Below are positions 35,841 to 44,683 of a stretch of 64,000 bases of DNA, piece after piece; the stretch's first letter is position 1; the number at the start of each line of letters is the position of its first letter. This DNA is from Bacteroidales bacterium (lineage in GTDB: Bacteria; Bacteroidota; Bacteroidia; Bacteroidales; BM520), in the NCBI GenBank assembly GCA_031276035.1, contig JAISNV010000028.1, forward strand, positions 200,752 through 264,751, given 5' to 3'. Below the pieces are notes generated by a model. The model had not been told where the DNA came from, searched no databases, and saw only the letters and a list, made by a program, of their open reading frames with translations. The position numbers and the translations under genes are program-made.

Positions 35841-36843
35841 TCTTTTTATTATTAATAAGAGGTAATAAAATAAGTGCAGTAATTCCACCGATAATTACCA
35901 TTACGGTTTGGTTTAGCCATATCAACCACCCCATAGCGTAACCTATTGCCGATGAAATTCCGTATATGACAAGCACTTCTGCAACAATCATCGGATAAAT
36001 TCCGATACCGCCTTGTACTAAGATAATACCGATAGTACTAAATACAAGCGAGGATAATGCTGCGTCGGCGCCTAAATGTGATGTTTCGGGTAAACAGAAA
36101 AATATGAAATATGTCATAAAAAAATAACAAACCCAGAGTAATATTGTATTAAAAATAAATTGCCAGGGTTTCTTCATGTGTATCAAAGAAATAATTCCAT
36201 CCCATAAACCTTTGAACAAAGATGTTATCTTTACAATTATTTTATTTTCAGGATAACGTTTCTTAAAAAACAGAAACAGTAATACTGCTGCCGCACAAAC
36301 CAGAATCCCTACAATTATTAATAACGCAAATCCTGAAATTGAAGAAGTTTCATTAAAACTTGCAAATATTCTATTATTCAAATAATCTTTTAAAGTATCG
36401 AATTGCCAAATAGCATTGATTACAAAAAGTAATAGGAACATTATCATATCAAAGACGCGTTCGGTAATAACCGTTCCGAAAGATTTCTCAAAAGGAATCT
36501 TTTCATACTTTGCAAGTAATCCGCATCTGGTAATTTCACCTAATCGCGGAATTGCCAAATTTGCAAAATAAGCTACCAATACAGAGAGAAATACATTATA
36601 GTATTTCAATTTATACCCAAGCGGTTCCATTAGAACTATCCATCTTGAAGTACGTGCTATATTACTGAGTATTCCGAATAGTAAACCGATAAACAACCAG
36701 AAAAATTTGACATTTTTTAATGAAAGTTTAATCTCTTGTATTTCCTGTGGCGTAAGTTGACGTACGAAAAGCCAAATTAATAAAATTCCTATTCCTATAA
36801 AAAATATAAATTTTAATATATCCTTGAGTAACTTTTTTTTCAT
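35806..36843 (-). CDS. LPG-synthase-type flippase domain membrane protein
   Basis: 345-residue polytopic protein of the lysylphosphatidylglycerol synthase transmembrane family (UPF0104/AglD-like). The RTSRWIVLMEPLG motif after the second helix, FANLAIPRLGEITRCGLLAKYEKIPFEKSFGTVITERVFDM and QGGIGIYPMIVAEVLVIYG are family signatures. It has no catalytic aminoacyl-transfer domain. Related proteins are proposed lipid or glycolipid transporters. Its operon partner rfaE2 makes ADP-heptose, hinting at envelope glycolipid work. Confidence 0.88.
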   Translation of the reverse strand: MKKKLLKDILKFIFFIGIGILLIWLFVRQLTPQEIQEIKLSLKNVKFFWLFIGLLFGILSNIARTSRWIVLMEPLGYKLKYYNVFLSVLVAYFANLAIPRLGEITRCGLLAKYEKIPFEKSFGTVITERVFDMIMFLLLFVINAIWQFDTLKDYLNNRIFASFNETSSISGFALLIIVGILVCAAAVLLFLFFKKRYPENKIIVKITSLFKGLWDGIISLIHMKKPWQFIFNTILLWVCYFFMTYFIFFCLPETSHLGADAALSSLVFSTIGIILVQGGIGIYPMIVAEVLVIYGISSAIGYAMGWLIWLNQTVMVIIGGITALILLPLINNKKNESRRTATENC

Positions 36844-36867
36844 TAATAATAATTGTGGTTAATTTAT

Positions 36868-36907
36868 AAAAAAAGCCCGAGCGAAATACTTGCGTTCGGG
36901 CTTTTTT
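36868..36907 (-). terminator. Terminator of the ferredoxin gene
   Basis: AGCCCGAGCG and CGTTCGGGCT pair (one G-U) around a 9-base loop, with long A and T runs at both sides. It lies between the ferredoxin stop (36923) and the flippase start (36843), making the ferredoxin gene monocistronic. Confidence 0.85.
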
Positions 36908-36922
36908 ATTTTCAGTATGATT

Positions 36923-37090
36923 TTACTCAGGGTGAATAGCCTCCGTTGGACATACTGAAGCACATGAACCGCAATCAGTACATGTGTCAGGATCAATTTT
37001 ATAAATATCCCCTTCTGAAATCGCTTCAACAGGACACTCATCAATACAAGTTCCGCAAGCAATACAATCATCTGTAATTACATAAGCCAT
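36923..37090 (-). CDS. Small 2[4Fe-4S] ferredoxin
   Basis: A 55-residue electron carrier, MAYVITDDCIACGTC at its start and SCASVCPTEAIHPE at its end. Two CxxCxxCxxxCP motifs (C9, C12, C15, C19 and C38, C41, C44, C48) bind the two 4Fe-4S clusters of a clostridial-type ferredoxin. Such proteins carry electrons for pyruvate:ferredoxin oxidoreductase and hydrogenases, which fits an anaerobe. It has its own promoter and terminator. A longer open frame in another register of the same strand is not the gene. Confidence 0.95.
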   Translation of the reverse strand: MAYVITDDCIACGTCIDECPVEAISEGDIYKIDPDTCTDCGSCASVCPTEAIHPE

Positions 37091-37115
37091 GTCAAATAAT
37101 TTTTGATTAACAATG

Positions 37116-37145
37116 CAAAGTTAGATAATGTTTTTAATAATGCAA
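37116..37145 (-). promoter_or_regulatory. Promoter of the ferredoxin gene
   Basis: Minus-strand TTG (37145-37143), 19 bp, TAACTTTG (37123-37116), 26 bp before the start codon: a complete Bacteroidetes-type promoter. Confidence 0.75.
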
Positions 37146-37176
37146 GGTTTTTTCACAAAAAGTTTCTAAACTTTAT

Positions 37177-37184
37177 TAATTTTG
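37177..37184 (+). promoter_or_regulatory. -7 box of rarA
   Basis: TAATTTTG fits TAnnTTTG, 15 bp before ATG 37199. It supports that ATG over an upstream in-frame ATG at 37103. Confidence 0.5.
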
Positions 37185-37198
37185 CAGAAAAATTTTTG

Positions 37199-38476
37199 AT
37201 GCAAACAATCCCTTTGGCAGAAGAATTACGACCAACTTCGCTTGATGATTACATCGGTCAGAAGCATCTTGTCGGCGAAGGCGCGGTTCTTCGTAAAAGT
37301 CTGGAATCCGGGCTCTTACCTTCTATAATTCTTTGGGGACCGCCTGGGGTTGGAAAAACTACTTTAGCATTAATTATTGCAAATTATTTGAAACGACCGT
37401 TTCATTCTCTAAGCGCCGTTCATTCAGGTGTAAAAGACGTTAGAAATGTAATCGACAAAGCACAATTGGAATATAATCCGATTTTGTTTATTGATGAAAT
37501 TCATCGTTTTAGCAAATCACAACAAGACTCTCTGCTTAGCGCCGTAGAAAAAGGAATCATTACTCTAATCGGCGCTACAACAGAAAACCCGTCGTTCGAG
37601 GTTATCCCCCCCCTACTATCTCGTTGCCAGGTTTATATCTTACAGAATCTTGAAAAATCAGATCTTGAGATTTTAATTGAGAAAGCAACGAATCATTTAG
37701 CAGAAAAATTAAAAAGGAAAGTTATTATCCAAGAAAATGAAGCTTTGATAACTGTTTCCGGTGGCGACGCAAGAAAACTGTTGAATGCTTTGGAGCTGGT
37801 TGTCAGTTATGAACTCCAAAACATTAGTCCTGATAAAGATATTGTTATCACCGATGAAATTGTACTCGGTGTCATACAACAAAATCTTGCTTTATATGAC
37901 AAGAACGGTGAAATGCATTATGATATCATTTCCGCATTTATTAAATCAATGAGAGGAAGTGATCCTAATGGTGCCGTTTACTGGCTTGCACGAATGATAG
38001 AAGGTGGTGAAGCGCCTGAGTTTATTGCACGCAGAATGTTGATATTAGCTTCCGAAGACATCGGTAATGCGAATCCAAATGCATTGCTCTTGGCAAACAC
38101 ATGCTTTGATGCAATAAAAAAGATTGGCTGGCCTGAATCCAGAATAATACTTTCGCAGACGGCTATATATTTAGCATGTTCCCCAAAAAGCAATGCTTCG
38201 TATATGGCAATCGAAGAAGCACAAAATTATATCAGAAAGAATGGCCTTGAACCCGTGCCGTTACACCTTCGCAACGCTCCTACAAAATTGATGAAAGATA
38301 TCGGCTACGCTAAGAACTACAAATATGCACATTCTTACGACGGCAATTTTATAGATCTGGAATTTCTTCCGAAGAAATTGAGCGGCAAAAAGTTCTACGA
38401 TCCGCAAAGAAATGCACGGGAAGAAGAACACAGGAAGTTTTTGAAAAATCGTTGGAAAGATAAGTACGGTTACTAA
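37199..38476 (+). CDS. rarA: Replication-associated recombination protein A (MgsA)
   Basis: AAA+ ATPase related to clamp loaders, acting at stalled replication forks. 425 residues from ATG 37199; the upstream ATG at 37103 would precede the promoter box. [21 protein letters not shown] opens the protein, Walker A is GPPGVGKT (47-54), Walker [10 protein letters not shown], sensor GATTENPSF, and the C-terminal MgsA domain has [17 protein letters not shown] and [10 protein letters not shown]. Normal length. Confidence 0.96.
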   Translation: MQTIPLAEELRPTSLDDYIGQKHLVGEGAVLRKSLESGLLPSIILWGPPGVGKTTLALIIANYLKRPFHSLSAVHSGVKDVRNVIDKAQLEYNPILFIDEIHRFSKSQQDSLLSAVEKGIITLIGATTENPSFEVIPPLLSRCQVYILQNLEKSDLEILIEKATNHLAEKLKRKVIIQENEALITVSGGDARKLLNALELVVSYELQNISPDKDIVITDEIVLGVIQQNLALYDKNGEMHYDIISAFIKSMRGSDPNGAVYWLARMIEGGEAPEFIARRMLILASEDIGNANPNALLLANTCFDAIKKIGWPESRIILSQTAIYLACSPKSNASYMAIEEAQNYIRKNGLEPVPLHLRNAPTKLMKDIGYAKNYKYAHSYDGNFIDLEFLPKKLSGKKFYDPQRNAREEEHRKFLKNRWKDKYGY

Positions 38477-38646
38477 CCGTTCGAGATACACTATTAAAAT
38501 TTTATCCGCCAACCGGAAAGAAGCAGTAAACTTCTTGACGATTAATGCCACAATGAAGCCAATCTTATAATGAATTACTGATTAATATTTTCTACTGATT
38601 TTGAGATAAAACAAAATTTATCACAAATTTCAATTCAAGTTTTACA

Positions 38647-38691
38647 GACAAAACGACATGCAAAATCTTTGTCGTTACGCCATTTTGTCAC
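38647..38691. promoter_or_regulatory. Nested inverted repeats upstream of hsp20, putative heat-shock operator
   Basis: Outer arms GACAAAA (38647-38653) and TTTTGTC (38683-38689), inner arms AACGACA (38652-38658) and TGTCGTT (38670-38676). The word GACAAAACGACA is the same as upstream of dnaK at 6267-6278. It lies about 100-140 bp before hsp20, within a 312-bp gap that is otherwise AT-rich and without a canonical TAnnTTTG box. Confidence 0.5.
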
Positions 38692-38774
38692 AATATTAAT
38701 AATGGTATATATTTTGATTTAATCAATAAAAAACAAAATTAAAATTTAAATAAAAAGTCAAAATCAAAATTAAT

Positions 38775-38781
38775 AAAGGAG
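38775..38781 (+). promoter_or_regulatory. Strong Shine-Dalgarno sequence of hsp20
   Basis: AAAGGAG, 7 bases before the ATG. Nearly all other genes in the window lack such a site, as is normal for Bacteroidetes, so hsp20 stands out as translated by base-pairing initiation. Confidence 0.7.
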
Positions 38782-38788
38782 AAAAATT

Positions 38789-39220
38789 ATGAAAGTAGTA
38801 AAATTCAATGATCCGTCAGATTTAACAAAGGTATTTGACGATTTTTTTAACACAGGTATTGATCGTATAAAAAGAATTCCTGTACCTTCAGTAAATATTT
38901 CTGAAGATGATAAAGAATATGTAATTGAAGTAGCTGCACCCGGTAAGGAAAAAGCTGATTTTAAAGTAAATTTGGATAACAATGTTTTAACAATTTCTTC
39001 CGAAATACAAAAGGAGAAAGAGGAAAAACCGAAACATAAGAAAGACAGAAATTATATTCATCAAGAATATTCTTATAGTTCTTTTGAAAGATCCTTCAAC
39101 TTATCTGATGATATTGATCAGGATAGTATTGAAGCAAAATACGAAAAAGGTGTATTACATGTAATATTACCGAAGAAAGAAGTAGCAGTAAACAAGAATA
39201 AAGAGATTGCTATTTCATAA
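38789..39220 (+). CDS. Small heat-shock protein, Hsp20/alpha-crystallin family
   Basis: 143-residue ATP-independent holdase. The alpha-crystallin domain runs from VNISEDDKEYVIEVAAPG to the conserved AKYEKGVLHVILPK, and the C-terminal tail contains the basic VAVNKNKEIAIS. It is monocistronic, with a strong Shine-Dalgarno site and an upstream repeat region shared with dnaK, which suggests heat-inducible expression. Confidence 0.95.
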   Translation: MKVVKFNDPSDLTKVFDDFFNTGIDRIKRIPVPSVNISEDDKEYVIEVAAPGKEKADFKVNLDNNVLTISSEIQKEKEEKPKHKKDRNYIHQEYSYSSFERSFNLSDDIDQDSIEAKYEKGVLHVILPKKEVAVNKNKEIAIS

Positions 39221-39243
39221 TCATTTTTTTTATTTTTACAAAG

Positions 39244-39281
39244 AAAAAGCCATCGAGATATTAATTTCAATGGCTTTTTCA
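39244..39281. terminator. Bidirectional terminator between hsp20 and the zinc-ribbon gene
   Basis: GAAAAAGCCAT (39244-39254) and ATGGCTTTTTC (39271-39281) form an 11-bp stem with a 16-base loop. Convergent genes end on both sides, and both strands show T residues after the stem. Confidence 0.8.
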
Positions 39282-39315
39282 TTTTAACACTAAACTTCAA
39301 TTAAGAAAGGAGCTT

Positions 39316-40182
39316 TTATTTTATTTCTTGTTCTATTTCCTGTTTAACTTTATTCTCTATTTCATTATCAACCAAAACTCTACCGCAAAACTCGCAAACA
39401 ATAATCTTTTTATGCATTTTAATATCTAATTGGCGTTGAGGTGGAATTTTATTAAAACAACCTGCGCAGGCATCTCTTTCAATAGGTACAACAGCCAAAC
39501 CATTACGTACATTTTGACGGATACGCGTATAAGCATTTAACAAGCGGTCTTCGATATAGCTTGCATGTTTTTCAGATAAAGCTAAAAGAGTTTCTTCCTC
39601 ATTAACTGTTTCTTGTATAATGCTGTCGAGTTCGGATTTTTTTATTTTCAAATCGTCGCGCATTTGTTCAAGATTTTTTTCAGCGATGTCAATATTAGCC
39701 TGCAACCTTTCAATTGTCATTGTATTCTCTTTAATTTTCTTTTCAGACAATTGAATTTCAAGAGTTTGATACTCTATCTCTTTATTAATGGAATCATATT
39801 CACGATTATTTCTAATAAGTTTATTCTGACTTTCATACTTTTTTATCAACTCATTAGCTTCCTCAATCTTATTTTTTTGTTCAACAATATTTTCTTTACT
39901 TTTTACAATCTCAGCCTTACTGTTATTTACGCGTGTTTGCAAACCTTCAATCTCATCTTCAAGGTCTTGCACCTCAATTGGAAGTTCTCCTCTTACAATT
40001 CTGATTTCGTCAATTTTAGAGTCTATTAATTGCAAACCGTATAATGATTCAAGTTTCTTTTCTATTGTGACATCCGGCGCATTCTGTACGTCATTATTAT
40101 TCTCAACTATATTTTTTTCTTTTAATTCGTCTTTTTTTGTATCAAGTTTTTTTTCATCATCTACATTTTTTTTCTTTGCCAT
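39316..40182 (-). CDS. Coiled-coil protein with C4 zinc ribbon (CT398-like)
   Basis: 288 residues. A charged, probably disordered N-terminus (1-40) is followed by a long antiparallel coiled coil (about 55-205) and a C-terminal zinc ribbon with ACAGC and VCEFC cysteine pairs. This is the zf-RING_7/CT398-like family (PF02591), found in many bacteria with unknown but probably nucleic-acid-related or secretion-related role. A TAATTTTG box on the minus strand (40252-40245) lies 62 bp upstream. Confidence 0.88.
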   Translation of the reverse strand: MAKKKNVDDEKKLDTKKDELKEKNIVENNNDVQNAPDVTIEKKLESLYGLQLIDSKIDEIRIVRGELPIEVQDLEDEIEGLQTRVNNSKAEIVKSKENIVEQKNKIEEANELIKKYESQNKLIRNNREYDSINKEIEYQTLEIQLSEKKIKENTMTIERLQANIDIAEKNLEQMRDDLKIKKSELDSIIQETVNEEETLLALSEKHASYIEDRLLNAYTRIRQNVRNGLAVVPIERDACAGCFNKIPPQRQLDIKMHKKIIVCEFCGRVLVDNEIENKVKQEIEQEIK

Positions 40183-40296
40183 ATTCTCTAAGTGTTTTGT
40201 TTCTATTATTTTACAAGTAGAAATTTTTATTCTACAAATTCTTGCAAAATTAGATTTTTTTTTCCAATAATTCTTCTTTTTTTTAATTTTTTATCA

Positions 40297-40304
40297 TATA
40301 TTTG
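40297..40304 (+). promoter_or_regulatory. -7 box of lpxK
   Basis: TATATTTG fits TAnnTTTG, 41 bp before the GTG start. Confidence 0.45.
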
Positions 40305-40345
40305 CAAAGTTTTGATAATGTGATGGCGTATAATAGCATTTTAGC

Positions 40346-41416
40346 GTGAGTAATAAACGATTATATCTATATCCGGCGGCTTTAATATATGGTTTAGCAA
40401 TTAGACTGCGAAATGCTTTTTTCAATTTAGGAATATATAAAGAGGTTAAATTCAATGATGTACTTGTAATAGGTATTGGAAACCTTACTGTCGGTGGGAC
40501 AGGAAAAACTCCTATGGTTGAATATTTAATTCGAAAACTGTCCGATGAACATAATATTGCAATATTAAGTCGCGGTTACGGTAGAAAAAGTAAGGGTTTC
40601 CGTGTTGTGGCTTCTACAGACACAAGCAAGTGCGCCGGTGACGAACCATTACAAATTGCCTCGAAATTCAAAAACATCAACGTCGTTGTCCAAGAAGACC
40701 GTCGCGAAGGTATAAAAAACATTCTAAAACAATTTCCTGAAACACAAATAATTATCCTCGACGATTCTTTTCAACACAGGCACGTTAAACCCGACATAAA
40801 TATACTTCTAACTGATTATTTTGATTTATATACAAAGGATTTTTTATTGCCGGTAGGTGGACTTAGAGAGCACAAGCATGAAGCAAAACGAGCTGATATA
40901 ATTATAGTTACAAAATGTGATAAAATCATCTCACCAATAACAAAAAGATACTTCAAGGAAAATCTAAATCTTGCCGGACATCAAAAAATGCTTACATCAT
41001 ACATAGTGTACGAAGATTTGATGCATTATGAAAATTCAATGCCTTACAATTTCGACAGAAAAAAATATACCACAGCCATATGCTTCTCAGGTATTGCCAA
41101 TAACTATTGGTTTATTAACGAGTTAAAGAATATTTTTTCCGATATTGAAGTTATTGAATTTGGGGATCATCATAATTACACCACAAAAGAAATAAAACAA
41201 ATAGTAACTAAATATCAGGATAATTACGGCAACAGAAAAGTTGTAGTTACAACCGAAAAAGATTTGATGAGACTTAAAGACAAGAAATTTGAATCTATGT
41301 TAAAGGAAATTCCTCTTTTTTACCTGCCGATAAAAACTGAGTTTCATGCTAATCATGGCGAAGATCTCATTAAAAGAATCAAAGAAAATTTACTCACCAA
41401 GATCCAAAACAAGTAA
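40346..41416 (+). CDS. lpxK: Tetraacyldisaccharide 4'-kinase
   Basis: Inner-membrane kinase that phosphorylates the lipid A precursor at position 4' to make lipid IVA. 356 residues with a GTG start. An N-terminal membrane helix precedes the P-loop region NLTVGGTGKTP (46-56); ILSRGYGRKSKGF, GDEPLQIA and LDDSFQHR are family signatures. Its 3' end overlaps the convergent hypothetical gene by 27 bp. lpxH follows nearby. Confidence 0.95.
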   Translation: MSNKRLYLYPAALIYGLAIRLRNAFFNLGIYKEVKFNDVLVIGIGNLTVGGTGKTPMVEYLIRKLSDEHNIAILSRGYGRKSKGFRVVASTDTSKCAGDEPLQIASKFKNINVVVQEDRREGIKNILKQFPETQIIILDDSFQHRHVKPDINILLTDYFDLYTKDFLLPVGGLREHKHEAKRADIIIVTKCDKIISPITKRYFKENLNLAGHQKMLTSYIVYEDLMHYENSMPYNFDRKKYTTAICFSGIANNYWFINELKNIFSDIEVIEFGDHHNYTTKEIKQIVTKYQDNYGNRKVVVTTEKDLMRLKDKKFESMLKEIPLFYLPIKTEFHANHGEDLIKRIKENLLTKIQNK

Positions 41417-41893
41417 GCTGTATTTGTGAGGTTTATCCAAATGATATTTTCGTTTATTCAGAGGAGTAATTGCTGCCGCTGCAGCCATTGCAGATATAGG
41501 TAAAACATAATCCAAGGTTGTCATTTCAACCTTATCTCGAGTTAATAAAGTATTTATTCCCGTAAACCCCAAATAAAAGGCACCAGCGCCTCCGACAACA
41601 TACTGCGAAATCTGAACTGCTTTTCTATCAATATATATCTTCGCAATTTTCTTATAATCGAATTCGCTCGTATAGCCGACAATCATTGTTTCATCTTCTA
41701 TCGCATTAATTCGTCCCTTAATCTTAACACAATTATCGCCATCGCAATATTTAAAGGAGATAATATCTCCCACAAAAAATTTGGCATTATATTTTGTACC
41801 ATCTTTTTTTACCAAAATCATCTTTTGAGACATCGCCGGCAGCACACAAAACATCAATAATATGATGAAACAAACTCTTATTTTCTTATTCAT
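41390..41893 (-). CDS. Hypothetical secreted or membrane protein
   Basis: 167 residues from ATG 41893, which gives a clean signal peptide (MNKKIRVCFIILLMFCVLPAMSQ). The upstream start at 41950 is rejected because a TATCTTTG -7 box lies between the two (41924-41917, minus strand). A beta-rich segment with KDGTKYNAKFFVGDIISFKY follows, then a hydrophobic helix pair around residues 105-145. I recognise no family. It overlaps the end of convergent lpxK. Confidence 0.75.
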   Translation of the reverse strand: MNKKIRVCFIILLMFCVLPAMSQKMILVKKDGTKYNAKFFVGDIISFKYCDGDNCVKIKGRINAIEDETMIVGYTSEFDYKKIAKIYIDRKAVQISQYVVGGAGAFYLGFTGINTLLTRDKVEMTTLDYVLPISAMAAAAAITPLNKRKYHLDKPHKYSLLVLDLGE

Positions 41894-41950
41894 ATAACAT
41901 TTGATATTATAATCCACAAAGATAATATTTTTTATTTGCAAAATAACCAC

Positions 41951-41958
41951 TATCTTTG
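41951..41958 (+). promoter_or_regulatory. -7 box of lpxH
   Basis: TATCTTTG, 28 bp before the start codon; no TTG at the expected spacing. It is divergent from the box of the hypothetical gene at 41917-41924. Confidence 0.5.
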
Positions 41959-41986
41959 AGGCGAAAAATTTTATGATAATTTATGA

Positions 41987-42757
41987 ATGAATGATAATAG
42001 AGATAAATATTATTTTCTATCTGATTTTCACTTAGGTATTCCTGATAATAAAAGTTCTTTAGAAAGAGAGTTAATTTTAATAAAATGGTTTGATGATGTA
42101 AAAGCTGACGCAAAAGAAATATATATTTTGGGTGATATTTTTGATTTTTGGTTTGAATATTCAAAAGTTGTTCCTAAAGGATTTATACGTTTTTTAGCAA
42201 AGATGGCCGAGATTATTGAATCAGGAATAAAAATACATGTGTTTCACGGTAATCATGATTTATGGGAATTTAAATATTTACGCGACGAAATTGGGGTGAT
42301 ATATCATAGAAAACCCGAAACAATTGAATGTAACGGTAAAAAAATTCACATGGCACACGGAGACGGATTAGGCCCTGGAGACGGATTCTATAAATTATTA
42401 TTGAGAATATTTGAAGGAAAATTCAATCAATTGTTATTCCGTTGGATACATCCCGATTTAGGCATTAGATTAGCTCTGAAATTATCTAATAAACACAGAT
42501 ATATTAAACGTCATGATTTAGGAAAAGATATTAATATCAACCTTGATAATGAATTACTGTATAAATACGCCGTAAATAAAAGTAAAGAATCTCCTGAAAT
42601 AGATTATTTTATTTTCGGGCACAGACATATTCCCATTCTTACCGAATTACCAAACAGCAAAGCGGAATTTGCTCTGTTGGGCGATTGGATGACTCATTAT
42701 ACATATTGCTCACTGGATAAAGATGGTAACTTAACTTTAAATAAATTTCAAACATAA
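41987..42757 (+). CDS. lpxH: UDP-2,3-diacylglucosamine diphosphatase
   Basis: Calcineurin-like metallophosphatase that cleaves UDP-2,3-diacylglucosamine to lipid X in lipid A synthesis. 256 residues with the metal motifs SDFHLG (12-17), GDIFDFWFE, FHGNHD, AHGDG and FGHRHIP. At this length and with this neighbourhood (lpxK), LpxH is far more likely than other phosphoesterases. Confidence 0.92.
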   Translation: MNDNRDKYYFLSDFHLGIPDNKSSLERELILIKWFDDVKADAKEIYILGDIFDFWFEYSKVVPKGFIRFLAKMAEIIESGIKIHVFHGNHDLWEFKYLRDEIGVIYHRKPETIECNGKKIHMAHGDGLGPGDGFYKLLLRIFEGKFNQLLFRWIHPDLGIRLALKLSNKHRYIKRHDLGKDININLDNELLYKYAVNKSKESPEIDYFIFGHRHIPILTELPNSKAEFALLGDWMTHYTYCSLDKDGNLTLNKFQT

Positions 42758-42790
42758 TTTTTGTTAGCAATTATTTATAGTAAAAAACAA

Positions 42791-42839
42791 TTTTGATAAT
42801 ATTAAACGTTATTTAAATAATATAGTTTTTGATAATATT
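42791..42839 (+). repeat. Direct repeat upstream of pncA
   Basis: TTTTGATAATATT occurs at 42791-42803 and 42827-42839, 36 bp apart, just before pncA. No canonical -7 box is present in this gap, so these may be regulator sites or a chance AT-rich repetition. Confidence 0.35.
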
Positions 42840-42853
42840 CTAATAAACATAAC

Positions 42854-43441
42854 ATGAATGCATTAATTGTAGTTGACATACAAAATGATTTTTTGCCCGG
42901 CGGTAGTTTAGGTGTCGCTGATGCCGATACGATTGTAAACAAAATCAATGCAATAACTAAATATTTCGATTATTGCATATATACAAAAGATTGGCATCCG
43001 GCCGATCATGAATCTTTTATTTATACATGGCCGGAACATTGCGTTCAATATAGCAAGGGCGCAGAATTTCCAAAAAACCTGATTATTCCCGAAAACGCTA
43101 TAATAATTTACAAAGGCTGTAACTGTAAAATAGATTCGTATTCGGCTTTTTTAGACAATGATAAGGCAACCGGCACACCGTTAAGCGGTATATTATTAGC
43201 AAAAAAGGTGGATACGGTTTTTATCTGCGGTTTAGCTACAGATTACTGTGTGAAATATTCAGCATTGGATGCAATTTCATTAGGATATAAAACTTACCTT
43301 ATTGCCGACCTTACAAAACCTGTAAATGTTAAGCCCAATGACTATGAAAAGGCTTTACAAACAATGAAAAAAGCCGGAGTCAAAATTATTTCATCCGACA
43401 ATTTAGAACTTTTAATAAACACAACCCAAAGCAAATCATGA
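42854..43441 (+). CDS. pncA: Nicotinamidase
   Basis: Hydrolyses nicotinamide to nicotinate in NAD salvage. 195 residues with the catalytic triad Asp8, Lys87, Cys132 (in CGLATDYCV) and the metal-binding DWHPADH (46-52). It overlaps pncB by the four bases ATGA, so the two enzymes of the pathway are made together. Confidence 0.96.
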   Translation: MNALIVVDIQNDFLPGGSLGVADADTIVNKINAITKYFDYCIYTKDWHPADHESFIYTWPEHCVQYSKGAEFPKNLIIPENAIIIYKGCNCKIDSYSAFLDNDKATGTPLSGILLAKKVDTVFICGLATDYCVKYSALDAISLGYKTYLIADLTKPVNVKPNDYEKALQTMKKAGVKIISSDNLELLINTTQSKS

Positions 43442-44601
43442 TTAAGTCTATACTCGATAACGATTTTTATAAATTTACAATGCAGAAGGCTACTGTTAAT
43501 CTGTTTCCTAGAGCTATTGTTAAATACGAATTTATTAACAGATCAGGCACTAAATTTCCGGATGGATTTGATAAAATTTTGATGGAAAATATCAGGGAAA
43601 TGAAAGGATTAAAATTAACTAAAGATGAAAAAGATTTTCTAATTTCAAGATGTTACTTTTTAGATCCTGCTTACATCGATTTTCTGGCAGGCTATCGCTT
43701 CGATCCTGACGAAGTAAGGGTTAGTTGCATTAACGGCGATCTTAAAATCAATATCATCGGATATTGGTACAGAGCAATTATGTGGGAGATTCCTCTTATG
43801 GCCTTAATATCAGAATTGTATTTCAATATTTTGGGTGAACCCATTCTACCCGAAAATGAAATTCAGAAAAATGCCGAAGAAAAAATGAAATTTTATGAAT
43901 CTCTGGGCGTCCGCGTTTCCGATTTCGGTACTCGTCGCAGATATTCTTATAATAACCATGATAAAATAATTCAAACACTTACCAAATTTTCCGACAAAAC
44001 ATTCCTTGGTACTTCAAATGTACATTTTGCTCAAAAATATAATGTGAGTCCTATGGGAACCCAAGCTCATGAATGGTTTATGTTCCACGCCGCCAAATAC
44101 GGTTTTAAAATGGCTACCATTTTCGCCCTCGAGCATTGGATTGATATTTATAGAGGAGATCTCGGCATTGCACTTTCAGATACATTTACTACCGATTTGT
44201 TTTTTCTTTATTTCGATACGAAATTGGCAAAATTATTCGATGGTGTGCGCCATGATTCCGGCGATCCGATTGTTTTTGCTGAAAAAACAATCAATCATTA
44301 TAAAAAACTTGAGATAGATCCTACAACAAAATCAATAGTATTTTCGGATTCCCTCACTCCAGACAAAGTTAAGGAAATTCGCGATTATTGTTCCGGAAAG
44401 ATCCGGTTCTCTTTCGGTATCGGAACCAATTTTACTAATGATGTGGGCGTAACTCCTTTAAACATCGTAATAAAAATGGTTGAAGCTAAGCCGGAAGGAA
44501 GAAATTGGGTTAATACAATCAAACTATCCGATGATGAAAGTAAAAACACAGGGGATCCGTATACAATTGCACTATGCAAACAAATAATTCAAAATCACTG
44601 A
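43438..44601 (+). CDS. pncB: Nicotinate phosphoribosyltransferase
   Basis: 387 residues. Converts nicotinate and PRPP to nicotinate mononucleotide, the second Preiss-Handler step. Starts with LDNDFYKFTMQ, contains FGTRRRYSY, GTSNVHFA, GTQAHEW with the phosphorylatable histidine region, and VRHDSGDP. Full length, coupled to pncA. Confidence 0.97.
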   Translation: MIKSILDNDFYKFTMQKATVNLFPRAIVKYEFINRSGTKFPDGFDKILMENIREMKGLKLTKDEKDFLISRCYFLDPAYIDFLAGYRFDPDEVRVSCINGDLKINIIGYWYRAIMWEIPLMALISELYFNILGEPILPENEIQKNAEEKMKFYESLGVRVSDFGTRRRYSYNNHDKIIQTLTKFSDKTFLGTSNVHFAQKYNVSPMGTQAHEWFMFHAAKYGFKMATIFALEHWIDIYRGDLGIALSDTFTTDLFFLYFDTKLAKLFDGVRHDSGDPIVFAEKTINHYKKLEIDPTTKSIVFSDSLTPDKVKEIRDYCSGKIRFSFGIGTNFTNDVGVTPLNIVIKMVEAKPEGRNWVNTIKLSDDESKNTGDPYTIALCKQIIQNH

Positions 44602-44683
44602 AATAGTTTCGTCATTAATTATCCGGCAAGTTTATAAATTCGGCTAATACGGCGGAAATAATTATTAATCAACAATTTTACAT

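Noticed and set aside
36859..37071. A 70-residue open frame on the minus strand over the ferredoxin region
   Set aside because: It is the wrong register. The neighbouring frame 36923-37090 encodes a perfect two-cluster ferredoxin with a promoter and terminator.
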